This document shows positions 11,532-23,228 of a stretch of DNA of 64,000 nt, in pieces. The stretch is from Oscheius tipulae. Lineage: Eukaryota; Nematoda; Chromadorea; Rhabditida; Rhabditidae. Position 1 is the stretch's first letter. Each line of letters opens with the position of its first letter. The stretch is taken from the NCBI GenBank assembly GCA_037178975.1, contig JASJZH010000003.1:6324001-6388000 (forward strand), written 5' to 3'. The position numbers and the translations under genes were made by a program. The notes beneath the pieces are model-generated. The model was given only the letters and a program-made list of their open reading frames with translations, searched no databases and was not told the origin of the DNA.

Positions 11532-14500
11532 ATGGCTCGCGAAAGAAAGAGAAAAGGTCGCTGGGAGACCTACAACTCGGAGTACAACGCCGAAGAGGGC
11601 TATTCCTCGAGCAGTATCCCGAAAGAGGGGAGCAAGGACAACGATGCTCCAGGTTTTTCGGCTTTAAAATCTTAATAACAACAAAATTTGAGTTCCGAAA
11701 GCTGCCCAGGCCAATCTGAGCACGAATGATCCGCTGGCACAGAGAACTGATGAGTTTGGAGCCAAGGACTATCGAGCCGATATGCCGCTCAAGGTTTTTT
11801 TGAATATATTTTCATTTGACGTTATGAATTCAGGCGGATTACAGTTCAAGACCGCTGTGGGTAGCCCCGGATGGGCATATCTTCCTCGAATCGTTCAGTC
11901 CTGTCTACAAGCACGCCCGAGACTTTCTTATCGCCATTTCCGAGGTATTTTGAGTTTTTCACCCCAAAAACTAGATCTTTTCAGCCCGTCTGTCGTCCAG
12001 AGCACATTCACGAATATCAGTTGACAGCCTATTCACTCTATGCCGCGGTCTCAGTCGGTCTTCAGACGAGCGACATCATCGAGTACCTCGAACGACTCAG
12101 CAAATCCTCTCTCCCACCGGGAATAGTCCAATTCATCAAGGTATCATCTTTATTTGTCTTTCAACCGCTCCTTTAGATATGTACAGTCAGTTACGGGAAG
12201 GTGAAATTGGTTCTGAAACACAATCGCTACTTCATCGAGTCGCGTCACTCGGACGTCATTCAGAAGTTGCTGAAGGATCCGGTCATCCAGAAATGCATTT
12301 TGGACGAAAAGCCGATCGAAGAGACGCCTCCCGTTGCCCAGACCGAAAAGATCAAGTTTCCCGGGCAGAAGGATCAGCCAAATGGCGACAATGCGATGAC
12401 AACAGGTAGAATTCATTCAAGATGAATATTTTAGCCAAGTTCAGACGAAGTTCCCGCCGATATTGACCAGCTTTACGGCAAAATGGACGGTGAGGACGAA
12501 GACGACGCGGAGATTCGAAATCTACAGCTGTTGACGTTCGAGATCAAGCAGGAATCGATTGAGACCGTCCAGAAGAGATGTATTGAGCTGGAATACCCGC
12601 TGCTGGCCGAATACGACTTCCGCAACGACACTTTCAATCCGAATCTCGGCATTGATCTGAAGCCCTCGACTACCCTCAGACCATACCAAGAGAAGAGCTT
12701 GAGAAAGATGTTCGGAAACAGTCGTGCCAGGTTTCCCTTTTCTTATTAGAAAAAAAAACAAGATATTCAGATCGGGAGTAATTGTGCTGCCCTGTGGAGC
12801 CGGAAAGACGCTGGTTGGAGTCACGGCTGTGACCACAGTCAACAAGAGATGTCTCGTCCTGGCCAATTCGAATGTTTCCGTGGAACAGTGGAGAGCCCAG
12901 TTCAAGTTGTGGTCGACGGTTCAAGACAAGCAACTTGTTCGTTTCACAAGAGAGTCGAGAGATCCCATTCCTTCGGGACAGGAAGCTAATAGGGTAAGAT
13001 TCCTCTTTTTGCAGTAGAAAGCAAGTGTTCAGCCCGTCATCTTCATCAGTACCTACTCGATGGTGGCCTTTTCCGGAAAACGTACTCTGGAAGCAGACAA
13101 GGCCATGAAGTATCTTGAGAGTCAGGAATGGGGATTGCTTCTGTTGGACGGTAATCTTTCCTATTTTCCATGCTGACATATCATTTCAGAAGTTCACACA
13201 ATTCCGGCCAAAATGTTCCGTCGAGTCTTGACCATTGTGCAGTCGCATTGCAAGCTTGGTCTTACAGCCACCCTGGTCCGTGAGGACGACAAAATCACGG
13301 ATCTCAACTTTCTGATCGGACCGAAAATCTATGAAGCCAACTGGATGGAACTGCAAAAGGCTGGCCATATTGCAAAAGTTCAATGTGCCGAGGTCTGGTG
13401 TCCCATGACCTCGGAATTCTATTCCTACTACCTCAAGTCAGTTGTTTTTCATTTTACAAAGATTGTGAACCTGCCAACTTCTCATCTTGGGTACCTTTCG
13501 CATGCATTGCTCAAAAATGCTTGTTCAAAAGCTTGCCACCCACGGGGATCGAATCCTGGTCGCGCGGTTCGTGTTGCGTCTCTTACGTGAATTTCTTCCG
13601 CTAAAACTTTGAAGCGCTGTAACTCGATTTCAATTTCAGAGCTCCACAAGCTCGTCGTTTGCTGCTGGCCGTGATGAATCCGAACAAGTTCCGAATCTGC
13701 CAGTTTCTGATCAAGTACCACGAGAGACGCAACGACAAGATCATCGTCTTCTCGGACAACGTGTTCGCCTTGAAGAAATACGCTCTGGAAATGGGAAAGC
13801 CGTTCCTCTTCGGAGAGACGAGTCAGAGTGAGAGGATGAAGATCCTGCAGAATTTCCAGTACAATCCGAGAGTCAATACCATCTTTGTCTCCAAGGTATT
13901 TCTTTCCTTACTTCTTTCTTTGAGAAAAAGAGTTCAGGTTGCCGACACTTCGTTCGATCTTCCCGAAGCCAATGTGCTGATCCAGGTGTCGTCTCAGGGT
14001 GGATCGCGTCGTCAGGAGGCCCAGCGTCTCGGACGTATTCTCCGAGCCAAAAAGCACACTTCGGACGCCTTCAATGCCTTCTTCTACTCGCTCGTCTCGC
14101 AGGATACCGTCGAAATGGGCTATTCCCGTAAACGACAGAGGTTCTCTTTATTTCACTGCGAAAAACAACCAATTACAGATTCTTGGTCAATCAGGGCTAC
14201 GCCTATAAGGTTGTGAATCGTTTGCCCGGAATGGAGAGCGAGGATCTGAAGATGGGGACAAAGGAGCAACAGATTCAGCTCCTGCAGCAGGTGCTGGCCG
14301 CCTCGGATGCCGATGCCGAGGAGGAAGATGTCAAGGAGGAGCTGGCCGATGGAACCATTCGAGTGGGTTTTCGTGGGAAAAGCAAAAATATTTTCTTTCT
14401 TAGGCAACTCGACGAGAGCAATCGATGGCCTCAACTTCTGGTGGCTCCGGCGTCTCCTATTCGAACAAGACGTCGAAGGTCCAGTCTATCACGGATCGTC

Positions 14501-14532
14501 ATCCTCTTTTCCGTCGATTCCGCACAAAATAA
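11532..14532 (+). CDS. xpb-1: TFIIH helicase XPB/ERCC3
   Basis: This encodes the 3'-5' DNA-dependent ATPase of TFIIH, which opens DNA in nucleotide excision repair and at promoters. The N-terminal domain carries '[14 protein letters not shown]' and '[19 protein letters not shown]'. The helicase core follows: '[15 protein letters not shown]', Walker A LPCGAGKT, a DEVH box split by an intron at ~13152-13189, '[12 protein letters not shown]' (with the RED motif), '[18 protein letters not shown]' and motif VI '[20 protein letters not shown]'. The C-terminus is '[11 protein letters not shown]', matching the family end. Length is about 770 residues, close to the human protein. The ATG directly follows TTTGCAG, suggesting a trans-splice site. 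A poly(A) signal lies at about 14583. The intron at 13438-13639 contains a faint tRNA-like B box on the - strand. Divergence is low and no key residue is missing. Confidence 0.95.
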
Positions 14533-15830
14533 GCCGGTTTTTCTCATATTTTACGGTGTATAATGAACTTTGAATCTTTGGGAATAAATATAAAACTGAT
14601 AAATCAAACGCTGCGTTAGACGGCGAGATAGAGTTATACCAAAGATATATTCGAGCAGACAGCTTTGCAATTACTACTATTTTCGGATATTTCGATTTAT
14701 GTTAGTCGTCTCGTCATTTATAACTTCTTGTCAATGTTGACCGAGCTAAGTCTTCTTCTGCGGTGTTTTCAGAAAGTAAATCTGATTTTTACCTTATTGC
14801 TAACACAATGCAAGAGAATTTGACATATATGTAAGAGTCTTTACAGCTTCGTTGAAAAAAATGTTCAAACTCTAAAAGTTTTCAACAGTGGCGATATTCT
14901 ACGTAATCTCATCTTTCTCATCCGTTTTTATTTATTTACAGTGAAATAGGGTCCCAGCACGAGCAATGTCAAAAGACTGTTTTCAACTTCTTAGCTGAAC
15001 AGACTATATGAGCGTCGGCAGCAGAATTCTGCGATTTTCGAGGAACAGAGGCACTTCTCTATAGACTAAGAATAGAAGTAAGTTACATTTTAGACTAATT
15101 TTTCAGACACAACATGATTGAGAGTGAAGAGTTGGGGCTTTCGCTCAGGTCTATAACTTTGCTGAACATCAAAAAGTTGAAAAGACACAAATCTTCAGAC
15201 TATCCCTAGCTCTGCCATTGAATCTTCTTTGATGATAGACGGCTATGTTGGTGTCATCAGCAAACATTGGCGCTGTTTTCAAGTTTTTAGAACTTGCTGG
15301 AGGTTGTTAGTGTGAACGGGAACGTTGGGAGCAAAGCTTGAAGCCTAATAATACTACTGATTTCTTCTTAGTCTTTCTTGTCAATCTTATTTTGAAAAAG
15401 CCTCGAATTGGGAACATTCTGCAAGTAAGGAAAGTAAACTCAACTTCTAGGTGGCCATCACAAAGATTTCAATTTGAAATCTGTTTGAGAGTTAAGCTGT
15501 GAACAGCACATCGTACAGTAAAGTGCCTCCCCTCTAGTTTCTCGGAACAAAATTAAACCATCTAAACTATGAAAGCGCAATGGTGTCTGTGGTTGACTCT
15601 GTGTGTTTGTATGTCTGTTTGTTTGTCCGAGGCCACGAAGCAAAGATGGCAAGTCTAGAATTATTGGCAATTAGGTGGCAAGTCAGTTGTGTGCTGTAGA
15701 GGAATCTCGCCCAATTTTTGGTAGAAACCTAATTTAAGTCCAAACGACTGCGAAGCAGCCGTAGGCTGCTGGTACAAAGTTAATACTTTACTCATAAAGA
15801 ATAGCTTGAGATCATTGGGGGAGCGATCTG
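14533..15830. other. Intergenic spacer with dispersed repeats
   Basis: No gene is supported. It contains one copy of a short dispersed motif (ctataactttg...gaaca) at 15151-15170, also seen near 44418, 47921 and 48595. It also holds one member of a diverged repeat pair at 15572-15655. Confidence 0.45.
15572..15655 (+). repeat. Diverged dispersed repeat, copy 1
   Basis: This stretch shares the pattern 'aagcgc-atggt-tctgtg', a T/G-rich middle, then 'gtttgtttgtccgag' and a 'catgaa/cacgaa' block with 22384-22465. Identity is clearly above chance but interrupted by indels. It has no coding sense and no visible terminal repeats. Confidence 0.5.
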
Positions 15831-18474
15831 TCACAAGGCCACGATTTTATACTGTATAAGTTTGCTCGGTCGATGGGACATCGTCAGCTCGAGTCGGTCG
15901 GACAACTGCGAGGATAGAAGGAACGACGGCCGAAGGGTGGGACAGGTGAAGAGCAAAGCCCACGGCGGAAGGAGACACATCAGATAGATGACATACAGCC
16001 TGAAGATTGTATTTTCTGTTCCTTGACCACCTACCAGGATTCGACACAGAGATGGGCCAGACCTGGGTTGGATGTGTAGCTGGCATAGAAGAGCAGAGAC
16101 GACTTCAAAGTGTTGGGGATGTAGGGGATGAAGACGGTCACGGCACAACGGAAAAACGCTCGCTGGTACTTTTGGAACAACTGGAAAGTCTCTTTTTGAA
16201 CAGGAATCTGCTTACCACCATGGCGGCTGAAGACTTTCTCGCAGCCAGATGTATATAGACGACGGAGCAGACGAAACAGCTGCTCAGACTAAGAACCAAG
16301 TCCTGGATGCAGGTTCTCTGAATAATTTTTAGTCTTTTCTAGGATACTCTTCCAGAACAACCTCGATGAGACGAGAGTTGGCCCCCATGACCATTCTGCC
16401 GGTGGACTGGTCCCGTTTGAGCCATATTGAAGTGTTCTCGAGGAACATGCTCCCGACGACCATAGCAGCAAAGCAGACTATCAACAGCATGCACAGAACC
16501 ACGTTTTTCGGCTGCCACAGCTGAAAACTTGTCTTTTGAGCCAGTTTTGTCACCCCATCTCTATCTCTCTCAGTCGGTCTGTAGGGTGCATCCAGCCAAT
16601 TTGCTTCGGCCATTCTCCCCTGCCTGCATGTCCAGGAATGTATCCTCTTTCGAAGACCCTATTAGGAGCAAAGTTGTCGTGTTTACTTCGACCCAGAATG
16701 ATAAGCTGTTTTGGTGCTCTACCAGAAGTCCCTAGGGCTTGTAGTTAGTTCCATTACAGAAGCCATGGATTTCAGGTGCTGTGCAATGATAGACTGATAC
16801 TACTGTAGCTCTAAAGACCACCTACTATACTAAGGTTCCTATCAGTCAATGGAATAACAAGGCTCGGCCATATTCCGTCTTTATTTACTTGATCTTTCCG
16901 TCTGTACTCGTTCCCTCTGAGGTCTTTCCGTCCACGCTCCTCTTCTTCTTCGACTTCTTCTTTTCCTTCTTCGATTCGAGCTTCGATGTCGTCTTCTTCT
17001 TCGACTTCTTCTTGTTCTTTTTCTTCTCCTCCGGAAGAGTCGACGTCATCGAGACAGACACCGACGGGTTCTCAATCTCGCCGATCTGCTTGGCCGTCTT
17101 GACTTCTTGCGTCTCAGTATCCACGATAGGACGAGCTGTGGCCACATTCTCCTCTGGGGAGGCAGTCGGCAGAGGGTAGATGGCCGGATCAGGCTGAACA
17201 CTGACCTCAGGAGCAGGGATGACTAAAGGGGCCACAGGCTGGACAGGAGGCATGATGGACTCGGAAACACAGACCACAGGATTCACAGACTGAGCACATA
17301 CCTCAGGAGCAGGAATGACGATGGGAGTAGGTTCGGGGGTAAGAACCACAGGCTGGACGATGACGGTCTCTTCAAAGCTATGAGGAGGAGTAGGTGGCAC
17401 ATCCATCGGCTGGACAGAAGTAGGCGACTTGACTATCGGACAGACCGGAACAGCTAGTTTCTTCTCCCTCTGAGCGTGCTCGTCCTCCTTCTTCTGGCTG
17501 TTCCTCTCCTTCAAACTCTTCTCCCTCTGAGCACGACGACTTGTCCGATGACGATCAGTTGCGGTAGAAGAGCAGCTCTTGCTACTGATGGGGGCTCTGG
17601 CAGTGACGGTGATGTCGGTAGCTGGCACCATTTGTCCCCCAGAAGACGGCTTGAGGTAGAAGACGATGGCAGCAGTCAGGACGGCCAGCAGGATGTATAC
17701 GAAGACCATCCTTCTCCCAGAGCGATCCGGTGTTCAAATGATCTTGGTTTCGTTCTCGAGGAGTCACGGTACTTTATAAACCTCTTAGATCTGACATGCC
17801 TTGACATGGTAAGCTACAAACTGAAAGCGGCAGGCGGTTACCTGTCAGGATAAGATGACAGGTCAATTTGAAAGCGAGATTTGTAACAGAAACATGAATC
17901 AGGGTAATTCTGCTATGGGAACCGCTAACTTATAAGATTAGTGCTTGATTATGTGGAAATAGTTCTGAACCACCTCCCAGTCTCCCTAATACACAAGTTG
18001 ACCCTTGTTTTGAAGAATACAAAACGGTACCTGCTCGACCCTCATCGGCATGTAGAAGGCTGTGAGACGACTAGCAGCGTATAAGAGACAGTTTCCATAC
18101 ATGCAGACTGAAATGTTCGGATCAAGTCTGTCTTTCAAGCAAATACCAGGAAGAAGTGTCTGTGTGAAGTAGATAACTCTGGCCAACGAGATATTCTCTC
18201 CTTCGGGGAAGGAGAGAAGACAAAACTTGCGACAGAAGACCAAAAAGAAGGCGCAGAAGAACATAGACAGGTCCCAGAAGGCCTAAAAGTTGGGTCTTGA
18301 CAAGAAGAGTCTCCGTCGAACCTGTGCCAGAACTATTGAAAAGAACGGTGTTCGGAAGTGTGACTTTTTCTTGGATGTCAGAATGACAAAGACGATATAT
18401 AGATAGAGTAGTGCTGAAAGCCAGATAAAGGGAAGAAGGACGAGATGGAGAACGGGCACGTCGCCCCAGCCCAT
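15831..18474 (-). CDS. Seven-transmembrane receptor (nematode chemoreceptor-like)
   Basis: Six exons (18474-18322, 18282-18031, 16520-16362, 16317-16216, 16180-16035, 15999-15831) join to 326 residues. Hydrophobic segments fit seven helices: TM1 'LLPFIWLSALLYLYIVFVI', TM2 'FFSIVLAQAFWDLSMFFCAF', TM3 ending 'AASRLTAFYMP' where a DRY-type motif would sit, TM4 'VVLCMLLIVCFAAMVVG', TM5 'DLVLSLSSCFVCSVVYIHLA', then two more near the C-terminus. It is presumably a cell-surface serpentine receptor, but I cannot place it in a named sr family, and no DRY is present. The second intron is 1.5 kb, against 34-46 nt for the others, and contains a complete intronless gene on the same strand. Phase 0 on both sides and TM3-loop-TM4 continuity support the join. 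Confidence 0.7.
16885..17709 (-). CDS. Intronless, membrane-anchored Pro- and Lys-rich protein nested in a receptor intron
   Basis: A single open frame encodes 274 residues. It starts with a hydrophobic anchor (MVFVYILLAVLTAAIVFYL) followed by a basic region rich in R, K and E. The middle is Pro/Val-rich with repeated 'VIPAPEV' units (at least three), and the end is strongly basic (KKKNKKKSKKKT and similar). The layout suggests a type II or signal-anchored protein with a disordered body. No enzyme or known domain is visible. The absence of introns, in a region where nearly every gene has several, may point to origin by retroposition. It lies wholly in the 18030-16521 intron of the 7-TM gene and must use its own promoter. 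Confidence 0.6.
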   Translation of the reverse strand: MVFVYILLAVLTAAIVFYLKPSSGGQMVPATDITVTARAPISSKSCSSTATDRHRTSRRAQREKSLKERNSQKKEDEHAQREKKLAVPVCPIVKSPTSVQPMDVPPTPPHSFEETVIVQPVVLTPEPTPIVIPAPEVCAQSVNPVVCVSESIMPPVQPVAPLVIPAPEVSVQPDPAIYPLPTASPEENVATARPIVDTETQEVKTAKQIGEIENPSVSVSMTSTLPEEKKKNKKKSKKKTTSKLESKKEKKKSKKKRSVDGKTSEGTSTDGKIK

Positions 18475-19030
18475 AAATCTGAAAAGGACAGAATTATTTA
18501 GAGATATGCGTCAAGGCGACTGAATCATGTGTCAAAACAAGAGGGAAGAAGCACGCAAAGAAAAAGTTGATCTTTACCCTGGATGCTTATCGCGGGATTA
18601 GGTTCATATAAGAGTGCTAATGAAATCAGTGTTCACCCGCACTCTATGCTATGCTATGCGAAATCTGTGCAGAAATGAGAACAGAGATTGAAAGTGAGGG
18701 GGCTGGGTCTCATGAAAGTTACGAGAATTGTCAGGTGGGAACCGAGAGGGCTTGGGAAAAGACTAAAGGAACAGCTGAAGCTCTTGAAACGTCATAAATC
18801 CGTCTGATGAGTCTGGTAAAGGTCACTTTTCAAACTTTGAACTCTTGACCAAGTCTCCAATTCTTTCCGCCGTTTCGGAGAAGCTTAGCTATATTTGATG
18901 CTGACACAGTACAGTTTGTTCAGAAAAATGAGATCAATCGCGAGAGAAATTTTCCTTACGTGGCTGGAACCTCTTTCAAGCCAAAACTTCGCAGTCCTTG
19001 GATGAAAGCTTGGCTAAGTATCTTCTAGTA
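18475..19030. other. Spacer upstream of the 7-TM gene
   Basis: This holds the 5' flank of the receptor gene (-) and runs to the transposon. No gene is supported. Confidence 0.4.
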
Positions 19031-19056
19031 CAGGGTGCCCCAAAATTACGGTAACC
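19031..19056 (+). repeat. Left terminal inverted repeat of the transposon
   Basis: This is a perfect 26-bp match, inverted, to 20288-20313. It is preceded by the target-site TA. Confidence 0.93.
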
Positions 19057-19181
19057 GCGCGGAACGCGCCGATATGCGGCTTTTTGTAAAGGGGCTGTTT
19101 TATTCTTTGTTTTTATTGTGTTCCTCCTTTTATTTACCATGTTTTCTGTTGTTTCAAACCGAATATGCTATCATTTTCAGA

Positions 19182-20194
19182 ATGGTCAAAGCTTCCATCC
19201 ACCGCCAAACAATTCTTGCCCTTCACCAACAAGGCGTTCAGGCGATCAACATCTCTCGTCGTCTCAAGGTGTCCAAGAAGCTCGTGTCTACTACCATTTC
19301 GCGATTCAAGGAGCTGGGAAGTGAAAAAGACCGTCCCGGACGAGGAAGACCCATTTGTGTGACCACCAAGGCCAACATTAAGAAGGTACGCGATCGTATC
19401 CATCGGAACCCGGCGCGTTCTTTCCGCAAAATGGGCAAGGACTTAGCCATTTCCAAAGGCTCTATGGCTAGAATCATGAAGAAACACCTCAAAATGAAGG
19501 GATACAAGCAAGGAAAACGTCAGTTCTTGTCCGAAGCCAGTAAGACGAAGAGAAAGGAGCGCTCGAAGAAACTGCTGCTTCGTTTCAAAGGTGGAGGCCA
19601 CAAGTCGATCCTCTTCACGGATGAAAAGATATTCACCGTCGAACAGTAGCTGAATAAGCAAAACGATCGGGTTTATGCTACTTCACAGCCAAATGTAGCG
19701 GTTCGACGTACTGGATATCCAAAAAGTGTCATGGTCTTCGCTGGCATAACTTCTGATGGAAAGACACCACTTATCTTCGTTCCCCAAGGAATCAAGTTCA
19801 ATGGAAACAACTATCTCGACATGTTGAAGACCGAAATCGTGCCATGGGCCAAGAAGCACTTCAAAAAGCGTCCCTGGTGCTTTCAACAGGATGGTACACC
19901 GGCTCACAAGCATAATGCCGTCCAATCTTGGTGCAAGCAGAACTTTCCCAACTTCATTGACTTTAACAGTGGCCTCCTTCATCTCCAGACCTCAATTCAA
20001 TGGATTACTCGGTTTGGAGTATTCTCGAATCGAAGGCTTGCTCAAAACCCCATCGTGATGTCGAATCGTTAAAAAAATCGTTGGAAAAAGCTTGGGACGA
20101 GCTCGAGGAGGACTACTTGCGCGCCACTGTCGACGCCTTCCCGAAACGTCTTCGAGCCTGTGTCGCTGCTGATGGAGATACTTTCGAATCTTAA
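19182..20194 (+). pseudogene. Tc1/mariner transposase, inactivated
   Basis: The protein begins 'MVKASIHRQTILALHQQG' with two helix-turn-helix regions and a 'GRGRP' linker. The catalytic DDE/D core follows: first Asp in 'ILFTDEKIF', second in 'CFQQDGTPAHK', third in 'SSPDLN', so it is a D-type rather than E-type triad. The second and third are about 32 residues apart. An in-frame TAG stops the frame just after the first catalytic Asp (19647-19649). A one-base frame change occurs near 19965-19970, before the third Asp. The copy cannot make a full transposase. TTTTCAG lies one base before the ATG, resembling the start context of host genes here. Confidence 0.88.
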
Positions 20195-20287
20195 GATGTT
20201 ATTTTGTTTAGTTTTTTATGGAGAATAAAACCTATATGGTCTGGTTTCCAGTTTTGCAATTTTGACGGTTTGGCGCCGCATTTTACT

Positions 20288-20313
20288 GGTTACCGTAATT
20301 TTGGGGCACCCTG
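20288..20313 (-). repeat. Right terminal inverted repeat of the transposon
   Basis: This is the inverted copy of 19031-19056, followed by the target-site TA at 20314-20315. Confidence 0.93.
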
Positions 20314-21448
20314 TAGTCTTTAATTGTTTGCTCCCAATTTTCCAGATTTATCTTCCAGACAAAAGATGGGACAATACCTTGAATTTCTTCTAGGACCGCT
20401 TCACAATATTCCATGGTGAGATAATCAGACTTTCAGTGAGTACTAAGTTTCTAATTTCTCGAGTAAGAAGATCGGATTAGACATAGGTTGCGCTCATGAA
20501 ATTAGCACGATTCCAGGAAATCTTGCGGCGAGTAAGAGTGTGGTCTACTGAACCGGGAAGAGCACCTGATAGCCTATTAGTGGTCGGACAATTAGTCTTT
20601 CCAAAAGCAGAAAGGCCGAAAAACAAGGTCCTGCTCTCAAATTTCTCCCAACAAACAAATGTCGAGAGTAGACGTAAGCAATTTCCAAGATCTGAATGAT
20701 GTAACCACTGGGATTGAAAACTTTGGTTTTCGAGGCTTCCTCACGCTCCAGCGAAAAGTCAGAGCACGAGAAGGGAATAATTATTCTTTTGACGGAGCTC
20801 TCCCTCCTTTTCTCTCTAAAAATACGAACCACGAGCTTGATTCGAAAGCTTGTCGTGTGAAAAAGAGACTCCAATTACACAAACATTTTAGAGGGGGAAA
20901 TTTGAGATACGATACGGAATGGGAGAGAACAAATTGTGACTTTTGGTGGTGGCGAAGTGACGTCACAAAATTGGGAATAAGAGAAAGAAGGAAGAGCGAT
21001 TATTTATGCGATGAAAGGGAGTCACAGCGACAAACGGAATTATTAAAGGAGGAGGATCGAGGTCAGAGATGCTTGAACTGTCATACTGGTCAAGGTAACA
21101 AGTTCAGTCTCTGAACTGTTACTACTACCGTAACCCATCTAGTAAGACAATTTCCCGCAAGAAACATTTCATTCTGCGTACCAACTCTTGTCCATCATTG
21201 TTGATATTCAGCTGATTCTCGTTGCGTATCGAAGTCAATGATCAAGAGTTGGTGCGCTACTTTAGCCTTTCTTCTAAGTCCCTCTATATGAGACATAATT
21301 TCTAAGGAAGGTCGAAAATGACCCCCGAAAACATCGTTCAAGGTTGGAAACCTTAGAGAACAACATGACATTCGAGTATTAGGAAGTTTGTTCTGTCAAT
21401 AGAACATCCTCCACTGATGTGTAGTCCGATTCTTAAAGGGAACGGAGC

Positions 21449-21451
<3 letters not shown>

Positions 21452-21481
<30 letters not shown>
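21452..21481. repeat. (GA)n microsatellite
   Basis: About 15 uninterrupted GA units. Confidence 0.9.
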
Positions 21482-21483
<2 letters not shown>

Positions 21484-22383
21484 CTTGAATCAGATAAAGG
21501 AGAACAAAGTGACTCTTAAAGGAGGAAGCTCTCCCTGAGAGATGGGAGGCTCGTTGATCCAAGAACTTTGAGCCGGATGTGGGCGCCGAGCCCGAGAGTC
21601 TTTTGCACGAATGTGACCAAGTTTCGAGGTATCAAAAGGGAGAGAGCGCTTTGCGGCGTGTGTTAGATTACTCACTTCTACTCTAATTTCCGTCTGGCTT
21701 TCGACTTTCCAAGAATCACTGTTAAAAAAAGGGGAAGTGAGGAAGAACTTGCGTTGGTGCCAGAGCTGTGCAAACTGTCCCTGACCCAATATATAGCGTG
21801 TTGACTCTCGAATACAATTCGAGCAAACATACCTTCAAACACAGAGTGTTACAATCTGTTTAGTTGGATTCAAAATGCGAATTTTTACGTGGGGTGCAAG
21901 TTAAGAGCTAGGTCCAATTCCGGACTCTTTGAAAAAGACCGAGTTCCTCCTTGTGCTGCGGCCATTTGGGTAAACAATACCGAAATCTCATTAGGACAGA
22001 ACCACGTGCTCATCATATTGCATCCATCGTGTGATTTTATGAAGCTGAACATTTGGAGGGTGATCATTGGAGGAATAGGAGCACTGGATACTGGAAACTA
22101 GGAACAACATACTCTGTCCTGACTTATTCAATAGTTATTGTGTATGAGAGTGTTATGTAGTCTACTCTCTTTGGATACAATGAGAATACGAAGACTGTTG
22201 AAGAATATGATCCATTTCCTAAGGGTCTTCTGGAACTTCTAACTGAACGAGCTACTGGAGACAAAAACAAAAATTTGCGGAGCAACCAGGGTTCTTATAA
22301 GGAACCAACACGCAATGGGAGATCTCTGATTATGATAGTTTCTACTGACAACTGAAGAAGTAAATCTGCTATCTCTGCCATCT

Positions 22384-22465
22384 GAAGCGCGATGGTTTCT
22401 GTGACAGACTGTTTATTTGTTTTTTGTTTGTTTGTCCGAGTTCATGAAACAGAAGCGAGACAATA
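22384..22465 (+). repeat. Diverged dispersed repeat, copy 2
   Basis: This partner of 15572-15655 has the same order of blocks in the same orientation. The two lie 6.8 kb apart on either side of the receptor gene and the transposon. Confidence 0.5.
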
Positions 22466-23228
22466 GTGTCGTCCAGAAGTTTCTTTATTCAGAAAGTTCT
22501 TGCATAAATTGGGTGAGAAGTCAACTTTAGGTGCGCTGGGCGGCTTCTTTGTGTTTCGAAAAGAGCGGCGAATCGTCTTTAGTGTCTCTTTAAAGTCATT
22601 GTGACTCTTTTAAAAATGGCGCTCCGGCGTGCTGGAACTACAAAGCGACTTGGTTGTTTCTATTTAGTAACATCTTTAGAAACGCCTACCACTTGACTTT
22701 TCTAAATAAGAGTAGCAGTCACTGGACGAGACAACTTTATCCACTCTTCTTCTGGAAATGGAACGACAATTCTCGTTCTTGTCATGATCTGCAAGAAGAG
22801 ACGACGGGGCGGACCTTCGTGCCTTCTCCCGAACATACGTACACTGAACGATCTACTTTTTGCTCAGAAGTGCCGGCCTGCCCTATGGGACATCTTGAAT
22901 TCGGTAATCGTCATAGTTAACAGGAAAACTTCTCTTTCTCGGCTAATGATCCTGGCAAGAGTGAAGAAATCTTATGGAACAATCTCCCCAGAACTGGCAG
23001 ATAATAACTGACAAAGACAGTTACACGGTCCTTTTCATCACCTGCGCTGTCTTATATCACTCACTTGCTGTCAGTCACAAGAAAAAGCGAACGTTTTACA
23101 TGTCAAGACATGTCAAGCAATATTCCTAGTTGTCCAAACAGTTTTCCGTATTGTAATTTTGTTTGCTCCCTCTGGTAAGACGCTTCTTCCTCTTCGAACA
23201 CTTTAAATTCTCGTTCAGATCTTCTGAA

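Larger units (their letters stand above)
19031..20313 (+). mobile_element. Tc1/mariner-superfamily DNA transposon
   Basis: The element is 1,283 bp long. Its two ends are perfect 26-bp inverted repeats beginning 'cagggtgcccc' (19031-19056 and 20288-20313). TA dinucleotides flank it at 19029-19030 and 20314-20315, the standard target duplication of the superfamily. Inside is one transposase frame, now broken. Identical ends with a complete TA duplication suggest fairly recent insertion or mobilisation by a transposase supplied in trans. Confidence 0.93.
20316..23228. other. Intergenic spacer
   Basis: About 2.9 kb without a supported gene. Open frames at 20659-21114 and 21490-21789 show no recognisable family, signal or repeat. 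The stretch contains a GA microsatellite (21452-21481) and one member of the diverged repeat pair (22384-22465). The last few hundred bases would be the promoter of the coiled-coil gene at 23229. Confidence 0.4.

Noticed and set aside
16329-16613. A 94-residue single-TM protein (MAEANWLDAPYRP...) as its own gene
   Set aside because: Its hydrophobic core is TM4 of the 7-TM receptor; acceptor TTTTCAG at 16521 and a 44-nt intron after 'SRLIE' give a 326-residue receptor in frame, so the longer frame is read-through of intron sequence.
16889-17179. A Phe-rich frame on the + strand
   Set aside because: It is the antisense of the Lys-rich tail of the nested 274-residue gene (AAG/AAA read as CTT/TTC).
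21452-21481. GA run as a GAGA-factor promoter element
   Set aside because: It is over 1.7 kb from the nearest start codon and similar runs occur elsewhere (39042, 43467), so it is treated as a plain microsatellite.
21889-22101. A 70-residue frame with a near-complete start and stop
   Set aside because: No signal, repeat or family; no splice context; length expected by chance in a 2.9-kb spacer.
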